Made by a program: the position numbers and the translations under genes. Positions 22,201-29,191 of a stretch of 64,000 bases of DNA are shown here, piece after piece (the stretch's first letter is position 1; each line of letters starts with the position of its first letter). The stretch covers positions 1-64,000 of the forward strand of contig NZ_KE136479.1 of NCBI RefSeq assembly GCF_000407165.1. Reading direction: 5' to 3'. Source of the DNA: Enterococcus haemoperoxidus ATCC BAA-382 (GTDB taxonomy: Bacteria; Bacillota; Bacilli; Lactobacillales; Enterococcaceae). The notes under the pieces are model-generated. The model had not been told where the DNA came from. It made no database searches and saw only the letters and a program-made list of their open reading frames with translations.

Positions 22201-22661
22201 ACCCTGGTGGCACAGTCTTTGGTGTTCTAGAATTAGCTTCTGCACCAACAGAGATTGACTTTGGCAGCGTGAAGTATCAAGGGAAGAAGACTCGTATCAA
22301 TTCTGCTGAACATCGTGGAGCAGATTTAGTGATCAAAGACAGCCGAGCCAATAAAAAAGGATGGTCATTGACTGCCAAACTTACAACGCCGATGACAAAC
22401 CAGAATCCTGATGTACCAGAATACACATTGGATGGTGCGCTCAAATATGTTTACAAAAATAAGGAGATCACCTTGAATGGCGGTGCTCAGGATATTATGA
22501 TACAAAATGCTAATGCTTCAACAGCAGAAACAACCTATAACATTAGTGATACGTGGTCTGAATCTGGAGATGGCTTCAAATTTGAAACCTCAGCTCAAGA
22601 TGTAAAAGCATTAGGTACTTACCAAGGTGAGATTCTCTGGGAATTGGGCGATACTCCATAA
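19233..22661 (+). CDS. Large WxL-domain surface protein (CscC-like)
   Basis: 1142 aa; ATG after GGGGAGGAG. Signal peptide about 1-33. Residues about 205-600 hold a parallel-beta (pectate-lyase-like) adhesin region starting DTWADFKLAY with LTNN-type repeats. An Ig-like stretch follows at 690-790. A DUF11-type domain (about 841-950, VGDNLTYTLTAKN, LDFDPATAEI) comes next, then the C-terminal WxL domain (about 996-1142) with its motifs GWSLTAKL and ILWELGDTP. WxL domains bind peptidoglycan non-covalently and work in complexes with small WxL proteins and DUF916 proteins. First gene of the csc-type operon. Confidence 0.92.
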   Translation: MKIGKKSYIVFGLVLLVGILCTVVWHNTTLTKASEEKFSIKTESINESGEIPVTLTISEPKNEQLKLSFEGVYEVKADELLAGLSDNYDGTVSIEAVDETSVKLTTKNYEESLKISFIVRPLNQAETGKLVLSNSAGEELATSKLSFSEKKTKLDENILADNLSLLKTTRTGITRDEISGPIPATPEEKAAANEAANTRFGFDPSQNSVTVDTWADFKLAYQNNAVTKITMTNNISNRAVSGAAGNLGERSKSIEIDGGGFLLDLNDQTLRLAGTPTDGIGFVHVHNMSIKQNVTDAGYNGGTYSWAFIMGNNGTASARNWYFRVGDIRSFEEVNGEKIARLIRGTRSEITVYGKMTLYTTSENFYAGSVIIEDGTEWYGVNTTSPWSLVWYEQNSSGTDTGAAQKYIVGKHSYIYLQNRGNNPTYPSVFSYYKELEVGENSIYNANMAGNSVRFDNPGVMTVKANAVVNLLSRGTGEVLQYSSNDASVVVEPTGSLYVVGNTTGGVVGLNGGNNRSLTLNSPKGYDIRNRNNSGRAIAMTAVATQTFNINDSDIDLWTVGKDMSGPSQETYALVTNFTSTGTNVITTSEPGLQTFRYANYRRITGMNSKPTMEWTPVTDADKTYQAKVKIGMTPSDDFDENGNVVLVPVYASKGQASVTYTDTFNDAHTASTLDDGLAPFTDTKFNIAGKQISAHAIRGPWLSEPDEVTTVIDVTPPEPAVVTGGKVTNAMKQLSGKEAEPKAKIYLDINGVRQSAVGTVNDDGTWTYNLPHYLEKGDTIQIFLEDNAGRVTETLTPAAPSTNSDTGNINPAANMTYRDATFKAATKYTVEDVLPDKPLMEKTVTSSGGATTQVGDNLTYTLTAKNNKEESYTTLWANTVVTDTIPSGLDFDPATAEIKIDGVAAETPKDYSYDSNSRVLTVKLGNLASGESSVITFKAQVASSAVGTVISNIADIVGDSPREMPFVEGPIDPDAKHETYNATSQEAKNPGGTVFGVLELASAPTEIDFGSVKYQGKKTRINSAEHRGADLVIKDSRANKKGWSLTAKLTTPMTNQNPDVPEYTLDGALKYVYKNKEITLNGGAQDIMIQNANASTAETTYNISDTWSESGDGFKFETSAQDVKALGTYQGEILWELGDTP

Positions 22662-22683
22662 GAGTAAAGGAGATTTTTAATTT

Positions 22684-23037
22684 ATGAAAAAAATAATCAA
22701 ATCTACAATCATCTCCTTTACTTTTGCGTTAACGTTGGCACTCACCTATCCACTGAATGCTGCGGCTAAAGCAAATGGAGGAGAAGTTCAAACTAATGGT
22801 GTCATCAGCTTTTATGAAGAGAGTTCTTCAACTGAAATCTCCAGTACAACAGAATCTTCTTCTATATTAGAACCATCAACAAGTGAACCAAAAGTGGTGA
22901 AACCTGTTGGTCGTTATCCAAGTACAGGTGAGATGGTGAAGACAAGTCTTGTCTTTACAGGGATTGCTTTAGTAGTGATTGGTTTACTTCTGTTTTTCTG
23001 GAAACGTAAGAAAGAGCATGAAGGGCGGGATGAATGA
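22684..23037 (+). CDS. Small LPXTG-like wall-anchored protein (CscD-like)
   Basis: 117 aa. Signal peptide 1-28 (NAAAKA), a Ser/Thr-rich middle, then a sorting-signal-like tail: RYPSTGE (78-82 YPSTG), a hydrophobic span (about 87-105) and KRKKE. The motif differs from canonical LPXTG at its first position. Csc clusters usually include such a small sortase-type protein. The next gene overlaps by 4 nt (ATGA), so translation is probably coupled. Confidence 0.82.
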   Translation: MKKIIKSTIISFTFALTLALTYPLNAAAKANGGEVQTNGVISFYEESSSTEISSTTESSSILEPSTSEPKVVKPVGRYPSTGEMVKTSLVFTGIALVVIGLLLFFWKRKKEHEGRDE

Positions 23038-23846
23038 TGGAAAAAAAATCTAAACTAATTTCGTCACTTATTTTATCGCTCGCAGTATTATCTTCATTAT
23101 CATGGGGACACACTCAGGTTTATGCTGAAACGGGATCAATCAATGGTTCTGGCACCATTAAATTTGAGGGAGAATATCCTCAAAATATTGTTGACCCTGA
23201 AAAACCGGGTGAAATTGTTGATCCTGGTGAATCTCCTAAATTAGAGGGAGATTTAAGAATCGATTTTGTGCCAAGATTCGATTTTTACCAGAATAAAATT
23301 TCTAATAAAGATGAAGTCTATTACGCGAATGCCCAAAATTTCTTTGGTGCAACGAAGCCTAGAGGGAATTTTGTTCAGGTTACTGACTTGAGACAAAAGC
23401 CGACAGGTTGGACTTTACAGCTTCGTCAAGAAATGCAATTCACCAACAATGATACAAAAAATAAAGAAATCAAAGGCGCAATGCTTTCACTAGATAAATC
23501 TTGGGTGAATTCTACCAAAAACCTTATTGAGGCTCCACAGTTGTCAAAAGAAATTATTAACATAGACAATGTGGGCGCTTCATACAATTTAGCTCAAGCT
23601 AGTTCAGGACAGGGCAGTGGAACTTGGACAATTTCCTTTGGTGCATCAGAAGAAAATAATAGTAACCAAAAGAACACCTTAGAGCCAAGACTGGATAAGG
23701 AAGGGCAAGCAGTGCTTGATCCAATCTTTGATCAAAAACCTGTCTATCAAAATAGAGCAGTTTCATTATCGATACCGGGAACAGCGATAGTTGAGCCGGT
23801 ACCGTACACTACGGTGTTAACTTGGATATTAGCCGAGTTGCCATAA
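23034..23846 (+). CDS. WxL-domain surface protein (CscB-like)
   Basis: 270 aa; the ATG overlaps the previous stop. Signal peptide 1-31 (VYAETG). Acidic Pro-rich linker VDPEKPGEIVDPGESP, then a WxL domain with both motifs: GWTLQLRQEM (about 120) and TWILAELP at the C-terminus. Expected to sit on peptidoglycan together with the large WxL protein and the DUF916 protein. Closely related in layout to the next gene, a likely tandem duplicate that has diverged. Confidence 0.9.
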   Translation: MMEKKSKLISSLILSLAVLSSLSWGHTQVYAETGSINGSGTIKFEGEYPQNIVDPEKPGEIVDPGESPKLEGDLRIDFVPRFDFYQNKISNKDEVYYANAQNFFGATKPRGNFVQVTDLRQKPTGWTLQLRQEMQFTNNDTKNKEIKGAMLSLDKSWVNSTKNLIEAPQLSKEIINIDNVGASYNLAQASSGQGSGTWTISFGASEENNSNQKNTLEPRLDKEGQAVLDPIFDQKPVYQNRAVSLSIPGTAIVEPVPYTTVLTWILAELP

Positions 23847-23849
23847 ATA

Positions 23850-23871
23850 ACACACACACAAACACACACAA
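23850..23871 (+). repeat. CA-dinucleotide tract before a WxL gene
   Basis: Alternating CA for 22 nt with one AA interruption, ending about 6 nt before the AGGAGG of the next gene; more CA follows directly before its ATG. Slippage here would change leader length but not a reading frame. Confidence 0.7.
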
Positions 23872-23889
23872 TACTAGGAGGAAACACAC

Positions 23890-24663
23890 ATGAAAACAAA
23901 AACATTATGTTCAGTAGCTTTATTAGCAGTAGTAGGAGCAAGCTTATCTTTACCAGCAGCAGCAAACGCTGAAGCAAAATCACAAGCAGCAGAGGGTACA
24001 ATGACTTTTACAGAAGATAACGATCCTAAAGATATAGTTGACCCGGAAGATCCAGAGAAACCAATCGTAGAACCAAAAGAACCAATCATCATTAACCCAG
24101 ATCGCGGTTCATTCAGTATCGATGCTGTAACAAAATTGGATTTTGGTACTGATAAAGTTAAAGCTTTTGCAGAAAACCCTGAATATTATGCAGCAGCAAT
24201 TCCAGCAAAAAATGCTGATGGCGATATCACTCGTGGAAACTTTGTTCAATTCACAGACGTACGTGGTACAGCAAACCATAAATATACAGTAAGTGCACAA
24301 TTAACAAAACAATTTGAAGCGGGCGCAAATGCCGGTACTTTCTTGAAAGGTGCTACAATTGACTATTCAAATGCAGTAATCACTTCTAAAGATCCAGCGG
24401 CTCAATGGCCAGCGACTACAGTTGCAGGATTTCAATTAGCACCTGATGCAGCAGGAACAGGTACTGGAGATTCAGTTCCAGTATTAGAAAACAAAGATGC
24501 CTCAAAAGGTATCGGAACTTATACAATTGAATTTGGTCAATATGGTGACGGAACTGCTGATACAACAGCTGACTCTGTTAAATTAACTGTACCAAATACA
24601 AATATTTTATTAGCTGATACTTACACAGCTGAAATCACTTGGTCAATTGCTGAAGTATTATAA
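23890..24663 (+). CDS. WxL-domain surface protein with degenerate motifs
   Basis: 257 aa. AGGAGG lies 8 nt before the ATG. Signal peptide about 1-28 (AANAEA), acidic Pro-rich linker VDPEDPEKPIVEPKEP, then a WxL-type domain. The first motif reads HKYTVSAQL (Tyr-x-Val instead of Trp-x-Leu) and the second ITWSIAEVL (Trp-x-Ile). The rest of the fold (RGNFVQFTDVRG, IGTYTIEFGQ) still matches. Codon use is strongly biased, suggesting high expression. A terminator follows, so it may be the most abundant product of the cluster. Confidence 0.88.
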   Translation: MKTKTLCSVALLAVVGASLSLPAAANAEAKSQAAEGTMTFTEDNDPKDIVDPEDPEKPIVEPKEPIIINPDRGSFSIDAVTKLDFGTDKVKAFAENPEYYAAAIPAKNADGDITRGNFVQFTDVRGTANHKYTVSAQLTKQFEAGANAGTFLKGATIDYSNAVITSKDPAAQWPATTVAGFQLAPDAAGTGTGDSVPVLENKDASKGIGTYTIEFGQYGDGTADTTADSVKLTVPNTNILLADTYTAEITWSIAEVL

Positions 24664-24725
24664 TTTAAACTAAATAATAGGTTGGATTATAAATGATGCT
24701 TTAAGTAGTCATGTTTCAAATGAAT

Positions 24726-24768
24726 GGCGAGACAGAAATTAAAAAGTATTTCTGTCTCTGCCTTTTTA
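24726..24768 (+). terminator. Internal terminator in the WxL cluster
   Basis: GGCGAGACAGAAAT pairs with ATTTCTGTCTCTGCC (one bulge), followed by T5. It lies 16 nt before the DUF916 start codon, so the three downstream genes are expressed by read-through or from another promoter. Confidence 0.75.
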
Positions 24769-24783
24769 AAGGGAGGGATATCG

Positions 24784-25854
24784 ATGAATAAAAAGAATCT
24801 ATTATTTTTATTAACAACAGTTATTATAGCAGTATTTCTGCCAGTCACAACCTATGCAGAAGACAGCAGTAGCGGCAACGCAACTGGCTTTACATATGAA
24901 TCAATTAAACCGGACAATCAAAGAGATACAGGGGCAGGTTACTTTGATTTAAGGATGACGCCTGGTCAAAAACAAACGGTCAAAATCAAAATCAAAAATT
25001 TAGCTGCAGAAGAAATCGAAGTCTCTGTAAAACTCAATAGTACAAAAACAAATGCGAACGGAGTTGTAGAATACGGTCCAACGACAATAAAAAATGATAA
25101 GTCGCTAAAATATGATTTTGAAAAAATAGTTAAAGCACCTGAGACAGTTAAAGTACCAGCAAAAGGTGAACAGGATATTGACATAGAAATAAATATGCCA
25201 GAAGCCTCATTCGATGGAATGATTGCAGGTGGGATTCAACTTCAAAAAGTTGAAAAAGAACAGAAAAATGAACCGAAAAAAACAGGAGTTATCAACAAAT
25301 ATGCTTATGTTATTGGGATGATCCTTACGGAAACAGATAAAGAAATACTACCAAATTTAGAATTAAACAAAGTGTATGTTGATTTAAATAACTTTAGAAA
25401 TACCTTTTTCGTCAACTTTTCTAATGTTGAAGCAGCTTATTTAGAAAACATGACAACACAAGTTCAGATCATGAAAGAGGATAGTGACGAAGTATTATAT
25501 GAAACTAAACGTTCAGGTATGCGAATGGCACCCAATACATTGATCAATTTTCCAGTTAGTATGGAAGGAGATCGGATGGTAGCGGGAAATTACCGTGCGA
25601 AGATCCTTGTAACAGCTGGGGACAAAAAATGGAACTGGGATGAAAACTTTAAAATCACAGATGAGGAAGCAGATAAGTTCAATAATCAGGATGCTGGTTT
25701 AGAAGATGTTCAAACGTTCAACTGGAAATTAATCGCAGGGATTATCGGTGGGGTCGTTGTTTTAGCAGTAATTATTTTTCTAGTAATCAGAACGATCGTC
25801 AAAAAGAAACAAGCAAAAAAAAAGCTAGCAAGAAAAAAGAAGTCAAGAAAATAA
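24784..25854 (+). CDS. DUF916/DUF3324 protein, WxL-interacting (CscA-like)
   Basis: 356 aa. The ATG at 24784 follows GGGAGGG; an upstream in-frame ATG lies in the terminator hairpin. Signal peptide 1-25 (TYAED). DUF916 (about 30-165, YFDLRMTPGQKQTVKIKIKN) is followed by DUF3324 (about 180-300, GVINKYAYVIGM). A C-terminal membrane span (about 318-340) and a poly-Lys tail follow. These membrane-tethered proteins bind WxL proteins and peptidoglycan, holding the complex at the surface. A standard partner in csc clusters. Confidence 0.92.
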   Translation: MNKKNLLFLLTTVIIAVFLPVTTYAEDSSSGNATGFTYESIKPDNQRDTGAGYFDLRMTPGQKQTVKIKIKNLAAEEIEVSVKLNSTKTNANGVVEYGPTTIKNDKSLKYDFEKIVKAPETVKVPAKGEQDIDIEINMPEASFDGMIAGGIQLQKVEKEQKNEPKKTGVINKYAYVIGMILTETDKEILPNLELNKVYVDLNNFRNTFFVNFSNVEAAYLENMTTQVQIMKEDSDEVLYETKRSGMRMAPNTLINFPVSMEGDRMVAGNYRAKILVTAGDKKWNWDENFKITDEEADKFNNQDAGLEDVQTFNWKLIAGIIGGVVVLAVIIFLVIRTIVKKKQAKKKLARKKKSRK

Positions 25855-25884
25855 CTAAAACGGAGACAGTGAGGAGGTAAAGAA

Positions 25885-26547
25885 ATGACAATATTAGATT
25901 GGTTTTTTATTATTTCTTTGTCTCTAGCCAGTATCGGTTTAGTATTCTCAGGTATTTCTTTTTATCTGATGACTCAAACGAAAAAGGCTTTGAAGAAAGT
26001 AAAAAGAACAAAAGTAAGTAAGAAAAAACGTAAACAAAAGAAATATAAAGTCAGAAAGTTGTTACAGAAAAGTAAAAAGCAGCGTAACTGGGGCACAGCC
26101 TTAATCATACTCTTTTTACTCTCTGGATTTACAGCAGGTTATTCTTTGTATTACCAAGCAATGCATTTAAGTCAGAAAGATTCTAAGGCGGTAGTTCAAG
26201 GGTACTACTTAATGGATAATCTAGAAAATGAACTGAAAACAGCAAAGGCGACAGAGAATGACGTGAAATCAGGGAAAAATATCAAGTTGCTAGCAGGACA
26301 GCTATCTAGTTATGGTATCTACAAAGCAACAATTAGAAACAGCGAGGCTGGACAAAAGAAATTGAACAAGTACTACAAATCAATGAAAGAGTTAGGGATT
26401 AATTTGTCCTCTCAACCAAACGATTTCTTTAAAAATGAGACTCTTTTGAATGAATTTGAAATGGATTTAGCCACAGTTAAGAAAAATCATGAAGAAGTTG
26501 TTCACTACTTTAATATTAATAAAAATGCGTTGGTAAATAAAAAATAG
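25885..26547 (+). CDS. Two-span membrane protein, function unknown
   Basis: 220 aa. Span 1 about 6-28, a very basic cytoplasmic loop (residues 32-66, mostly Lys/Arg), span 2 about 70-92, then a mostly helical extracellular domain of about 125 residues without Cys. GAGGAGG precedes the ATG by 7-8 nt. No known family recognised. It lies between the WxL-interacting protein and the signal-peptidase-like gene (gaps of 30 and 12 nt), so an accessory or chaperone role in WxL complex assembly is likely but inferred. Confidence 0.7.
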   Translation: MTILDWFFIISLSLASIGLVFSGISFYLMTQTKKALKKVKRTKVSKKKRKQKKYKVRKLLQKSKKQRNWGTALIILFLLSGFTAGYSLYYQAMHLSQKDSKAVVQGYYLMDNLENELKTAKATENDVKSGKNIKLLAGQLSSYGIYKATIRNSEAGQKKLNKYYKSMKELGINLSSQPNDFFKNETLLNEFEMDLATVKKNHEEVVHYFNINKNALVNKK

Positions 26548-26559
26548 CCTGGTGATTTT

Positions 26560-27276
26560 ATGGAAAAAACAACTCATAAAAAAGAGAATAGAGATGTTAA
26601 GAAGAAGTCAGGGCAAAAAAAATCAGTCAAAGTACCCCAAAGAATTTCTAAAAAAGCACAGAAGAACCAAAGGAACACTAGACCGAATAACCATAGGAAA
26701 AAGAAAGTAACGAAACGAAAAAAAAGATTTAAAAAATTAACTATTCTTTTTTTTGAAATAGTGTTAACTCTGATTGTGACACTGAGCATTTTATATATTA
26801 CTTCTCTTTTTACATTCACTTTTGCAAGGGTAGAAGGTTATTCGATGAGTGAGACGTTAGAAGATGGCGATGTTGTTATAGTCAATAAAATGGCCCAAAT
26901 AAAGCGGTTTGATCTTGTTTATATCAAGGTGCCAAATTCAAAGGATAAATCTGTCCGTCGAATTATCGGGTGTCCAGGTGATAGTTTATACTATAAAAAT
27001 GGACAGCTCTTTATTGATGAACAAGAAAAAGACGAAAGCTTTATTGCAGATTATAAAAGACAATTTGAACAAGATGGAATGATTTATACAGAAGATTTTA
27101 CATTAAAAGCATTGACTGGTGATCCAACTATTCCTAAAGGAAAGTACCTTGTTTTAGGAGACAACCGTCCTTATGCCACCGACAGTCGCTATTACAAATT
27201 AGTGGATGAAAAAGAGCTTATCGGAAAAGTGGAAATGAGGGTTTTACCGTTGCATAAGATTCAGAAAGTTAAATAA
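26560..27276 (+). CDS. Signal peptidase I-like protein lacking catalytic Lys
   Basis: 238 aa. A long Lys/Arg-rich cytoplasmic N-terminus (1-59) and one membrane span (about 61-85) precede an S26A catalytic domain. The Ser motif is intact (GYSMSETLEDGD, Ser95), and box E is present (LGDNRPYATDSR). In box D the usual KR-x-I/V-G-x-PGD reads VRRIIGCPGD, so Arg133 stands where the general-base Lys is expected. The enzyme may be inactive and serve as an assembly factor, as SipA does in streptococcal pilus loci. Its place at the end of the WxL operon supports a dedicated role. Confidence 0.85.
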   Translation: MEKTTHKKENRDVKKKSGQKKSVKVPQRISKKAQKNQRNTRPNNHRKKKVTKRKKRFKKLTILFFEIVLTLIVTLSILYITSLFTFTFARVEGYSMSETLEDGDVVIVNKMAQIKRFDLVYIKVPNSKDKSVRRIIGCPGDSLYYKNGQLFIDEQEKDESFIADYKRQFEQDGMIYTEDFTLKALTGDPTIPKGKYLVLGDNRPYATDSRYYKLVDEKELIGKVEMRVLPLHKIQKVK

Positions 27277-27413
27277 CTTATAAGGAAACAAGGACCTGAA
27301 ATACGCCTTGTAGTATGCATCATCGAATCACTTCGTTCTTCGTAAGATATGAAAATCTGATTGGGGTTTAATATGGTTGCTTTTTTTTACCATCGTTTAT
27401 TTGGATTTTAAGG

Positions 27414-27459
27414 GGCTGGGATCTAACTCGAAGAGTTTTGTCCCAGCCTTATGTTTTTT
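27414..27459 (+). terminator. Terminator ending the WxL cluster
   Basis: GGCTGGGA/TCCCAGCC with inner AACTC/GAGTT, then TTATG and T6. Shares wording with other dispersed hairpins in this window (GGGAC, AACTCGAAG). Confidence 0.85.
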
Positions 27460-27507
27460 AGTAAAAAAATAAAGTCAGTTAAAAAACGAGTTTTTTATAA
27501 TGATATC

Positions 27508-27516
27508 TGTTATAAT
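27508..27516 (+). promoter_or_regulatory. Extended -10 promoter of metK
   Basis: TGT-TATAAT at 27508-27516, seven nt before the riboswitch; the -35 region is poor, so the TGn extension probably compensates. Confidence 0.6.
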
Positions 27517-27522
27517 TGAAAC

Positions 27523-27623
27523 GTTACAAGTTCCCGAAAGGATTTGTTTAGAGCTGTATAAAAGTATATGTAATGCTTTGATTGCTTGACAAAGATGCCT
27601 TGTAACCGAATATGATTAGGGGG
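27523..27623 (+). promoter_or_regulatory. S_MK (SAM-III) riboswitch
   Basis: Core motifs: GTTACAAG (27523) pairing with CTTGTAAC (27598-27605), TTCCCGAAAGGA (27531-27542), AGATGCC (27592-27598) and TAGGGGG containing the metK Shine-Dalgarno. In this class SAM binding pairs the SD with the anti-SD, blocking translation. The apical insert between GGA and AGATGCC is about 50 nt and partly self-complementary. Confidence 0.9.
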
Positions 27624-27631
27624 AATACATT

Positions 27632-28819
27632 ATGACAGAGAGACATTTATTTACATCAGAATCTGTTTCAGAAGGACATCCGGATAAGGTTGCTGACCAA
27701 GTGAGTGATGCAATACTAGATGCGATTTTAGAACAAGATCCTAAAGCCCGTGTGGCATGCGAAACAAGCGTTACAACTGGGTTAGTTTTAGTTTTTGGAG
27801 AGATTTCTACTACAGCTTATGTAGATATTCAAAAAGTCGTTCGTCAAACACTGAAAGATATTGGCTATACTCGAGCTAAATATGGTTTTGATGGAGACAC
27901 TGTTGCAGTTCTGGTTGCAATTGATGAGCAATCGCCAGATATTGCACAAGGTGTAGATGATGCGCTAGAAACACGTGGTGACAAAGATACTAAAGATGAT
28001 ATTGGTGCTGGAGATCAAGGATTGATGTTTGGTTTTGCAGTAGATGAGACACCAGAACTAATGCCTTTACCGATTTCGTTAAGTCACAAACTTGTGCGCC
28101 GTTTAGCACAATTGCGTAAAGAAGAAAAACTTCCTTATTTACGCCCAGATGCAAAATCGCAAGTCACAGTGGAATACGATGAAAATGGTAAACCACAACG
28201 TGTAGATACCGTCGTGATCAGTACACAACATGATGAAGAAGCTACGCTGGAGCAGATTCAAGCAGACGTAAAAAAATTCGTTATTGAAGAAGTGATCCCA
28301 GCAGATTTATTAGATGAAGAAACAAAATACTTTATTAATCCGACAGGTCGCTTTGTTATTGGTGGACCACAAGGTGATGCTGGTTTGACCGGACGTAAAA
28401 TAATTGTCGATACTTACGGAGGTTATGCTCGCCACGGTGGCGGTGCCTTTTCAGGTAAAGACGCGACAAAAGTCGATCGTTCTGCAAGCTATGCCGCTCG
28501 ATACATTGCTAAAAATATCGTTGCAGCTGGTTTAGCTGGAAAAGTTGAAGTACAATTGGCTTATGCGATTGGTGTAGCACACCCCGTATCGATTTCAATC
28601 AATACTTTCGGGACAAGTAATGTACCAGAAAGCAAATTGATTAAAGCCGTTAGAGAAAACTTTGACCTGCGTCCAGCAGGAATAATTGAAATGCTTGATC
28701 TACGCCGTCCAATCTACAAGCAAACGGCAGCATATGGTCATTTTGGTCGTACAGACATTGAACTACCTTGGGAGCAGACGGATAAAGTCGATGCAATCAA
28801 GAAAAGCTTGATGGAGTAA
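27632..28819 (+). CDS. metK: S-adenosylmethionine synthetase
   Basis: 395 aa, full length. It makes SAM from methionine and ATP in the cytoplasm. Family motifs: GHPDK near the N-terminus, [10 protein letters not shown] (about 129-138) and the phosphate loop GGGAFSGKD (about 269-277). The ATG is 8-9 nt after GGGGG within the riboswitch, so SAM should repress its own synthesis. Single-gene unit ending at the terminator 28826-28859. Confidence 0.97.
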   Translation: MTERHLFTSESVSEGHPDKVADQVSDAILDAILEQDPKARVACETSVTTGLVLVFGEISTTAYVDIQKVVRQTLKDIGYTRAKYGFDGDTVAVLVAIDEQSPDIAQGVDDALETRGDKDTKDDIGAGDQGLMFGFAVDETPELMPLPISLSHKLVRRLAQLRKEEKLPYLRPDAKSQVTVEYDENGKPQRVDTVVISTQHDEEATLEQIQADVKKFVIEEVIPADLLDEETKYFINPTGRFVIGGPQGDAGLTGRKIIVDTYGGYARHGGGAFSGKDATKVDRSASYAARYIAKNIVAAGLAGKVEVQLAYAIGVAHPVSISINTFGTSNVPESKLIKAVRENFDLRPAGIIEMLDLRRPIYKQTAAYGHFGRTDIELPWEQTDKVDAIKKSLME

Positions 28820-28825
28820 ACGAGG

Positions 28826-28859
28826 CGGCGCTACTAATGAAAATTAGTGGCGCCGTTTT
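28826..28859 (+). terminator. metK terminator
   Basis: CGGCGCTACTAA/TTAGTGGCGCCG around TGAAAA, followed by TTTTG. Confidence 0.85.
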
Positions 28860-29191
28860 GCTGCAAATCACTGCGACTGCTGCGCAGTGCAGAGCAGATG
28901 ATGAGCAGTACTAGGCGACCAAAGGGAGCGTAGTTACCTTACTAGTGAATCACCAAACGCTGTAATCCCGAATAACCAATAGCAGTCAGCAACAGAAGTG
29001 CTTGTAACCACCAAACGCCATAAATAAAAAAACAAATAGAAGTCAACTAGCCATAAAACCATGAAGTAAGTAGCAACAAATCTAAAAACGCTAATAATAA
29101 TGTAAAGCCTCACAATCGTACTAACAAAACTCTGTAAATGAATTTATAAGTAACTTTATTAAACAAAAAATATCAAAAAGGATGGAGATAC
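28860..29191. other. Intergenic region with relic-like repeats
   Basis: About 330 bp without a gene. At 28911-28957 it holds a sequence similar to the inter-tRNA hairpin at 3602-3647 (shared GGCGA, AGT-ACCTTACTAG, ATCACCAA), with the outer stem partly lost. CACCAAACGC occurs twice (28951 and about 29012). No clear promoter or RNA family was identified. Confidence 0.5.

Noticed and set aside
23873-24092. Minus-strand frames opposite the WxL gene start
   Set aside because: Antisense of CA-repeat and Ala-rich signal peptide; no start signals.
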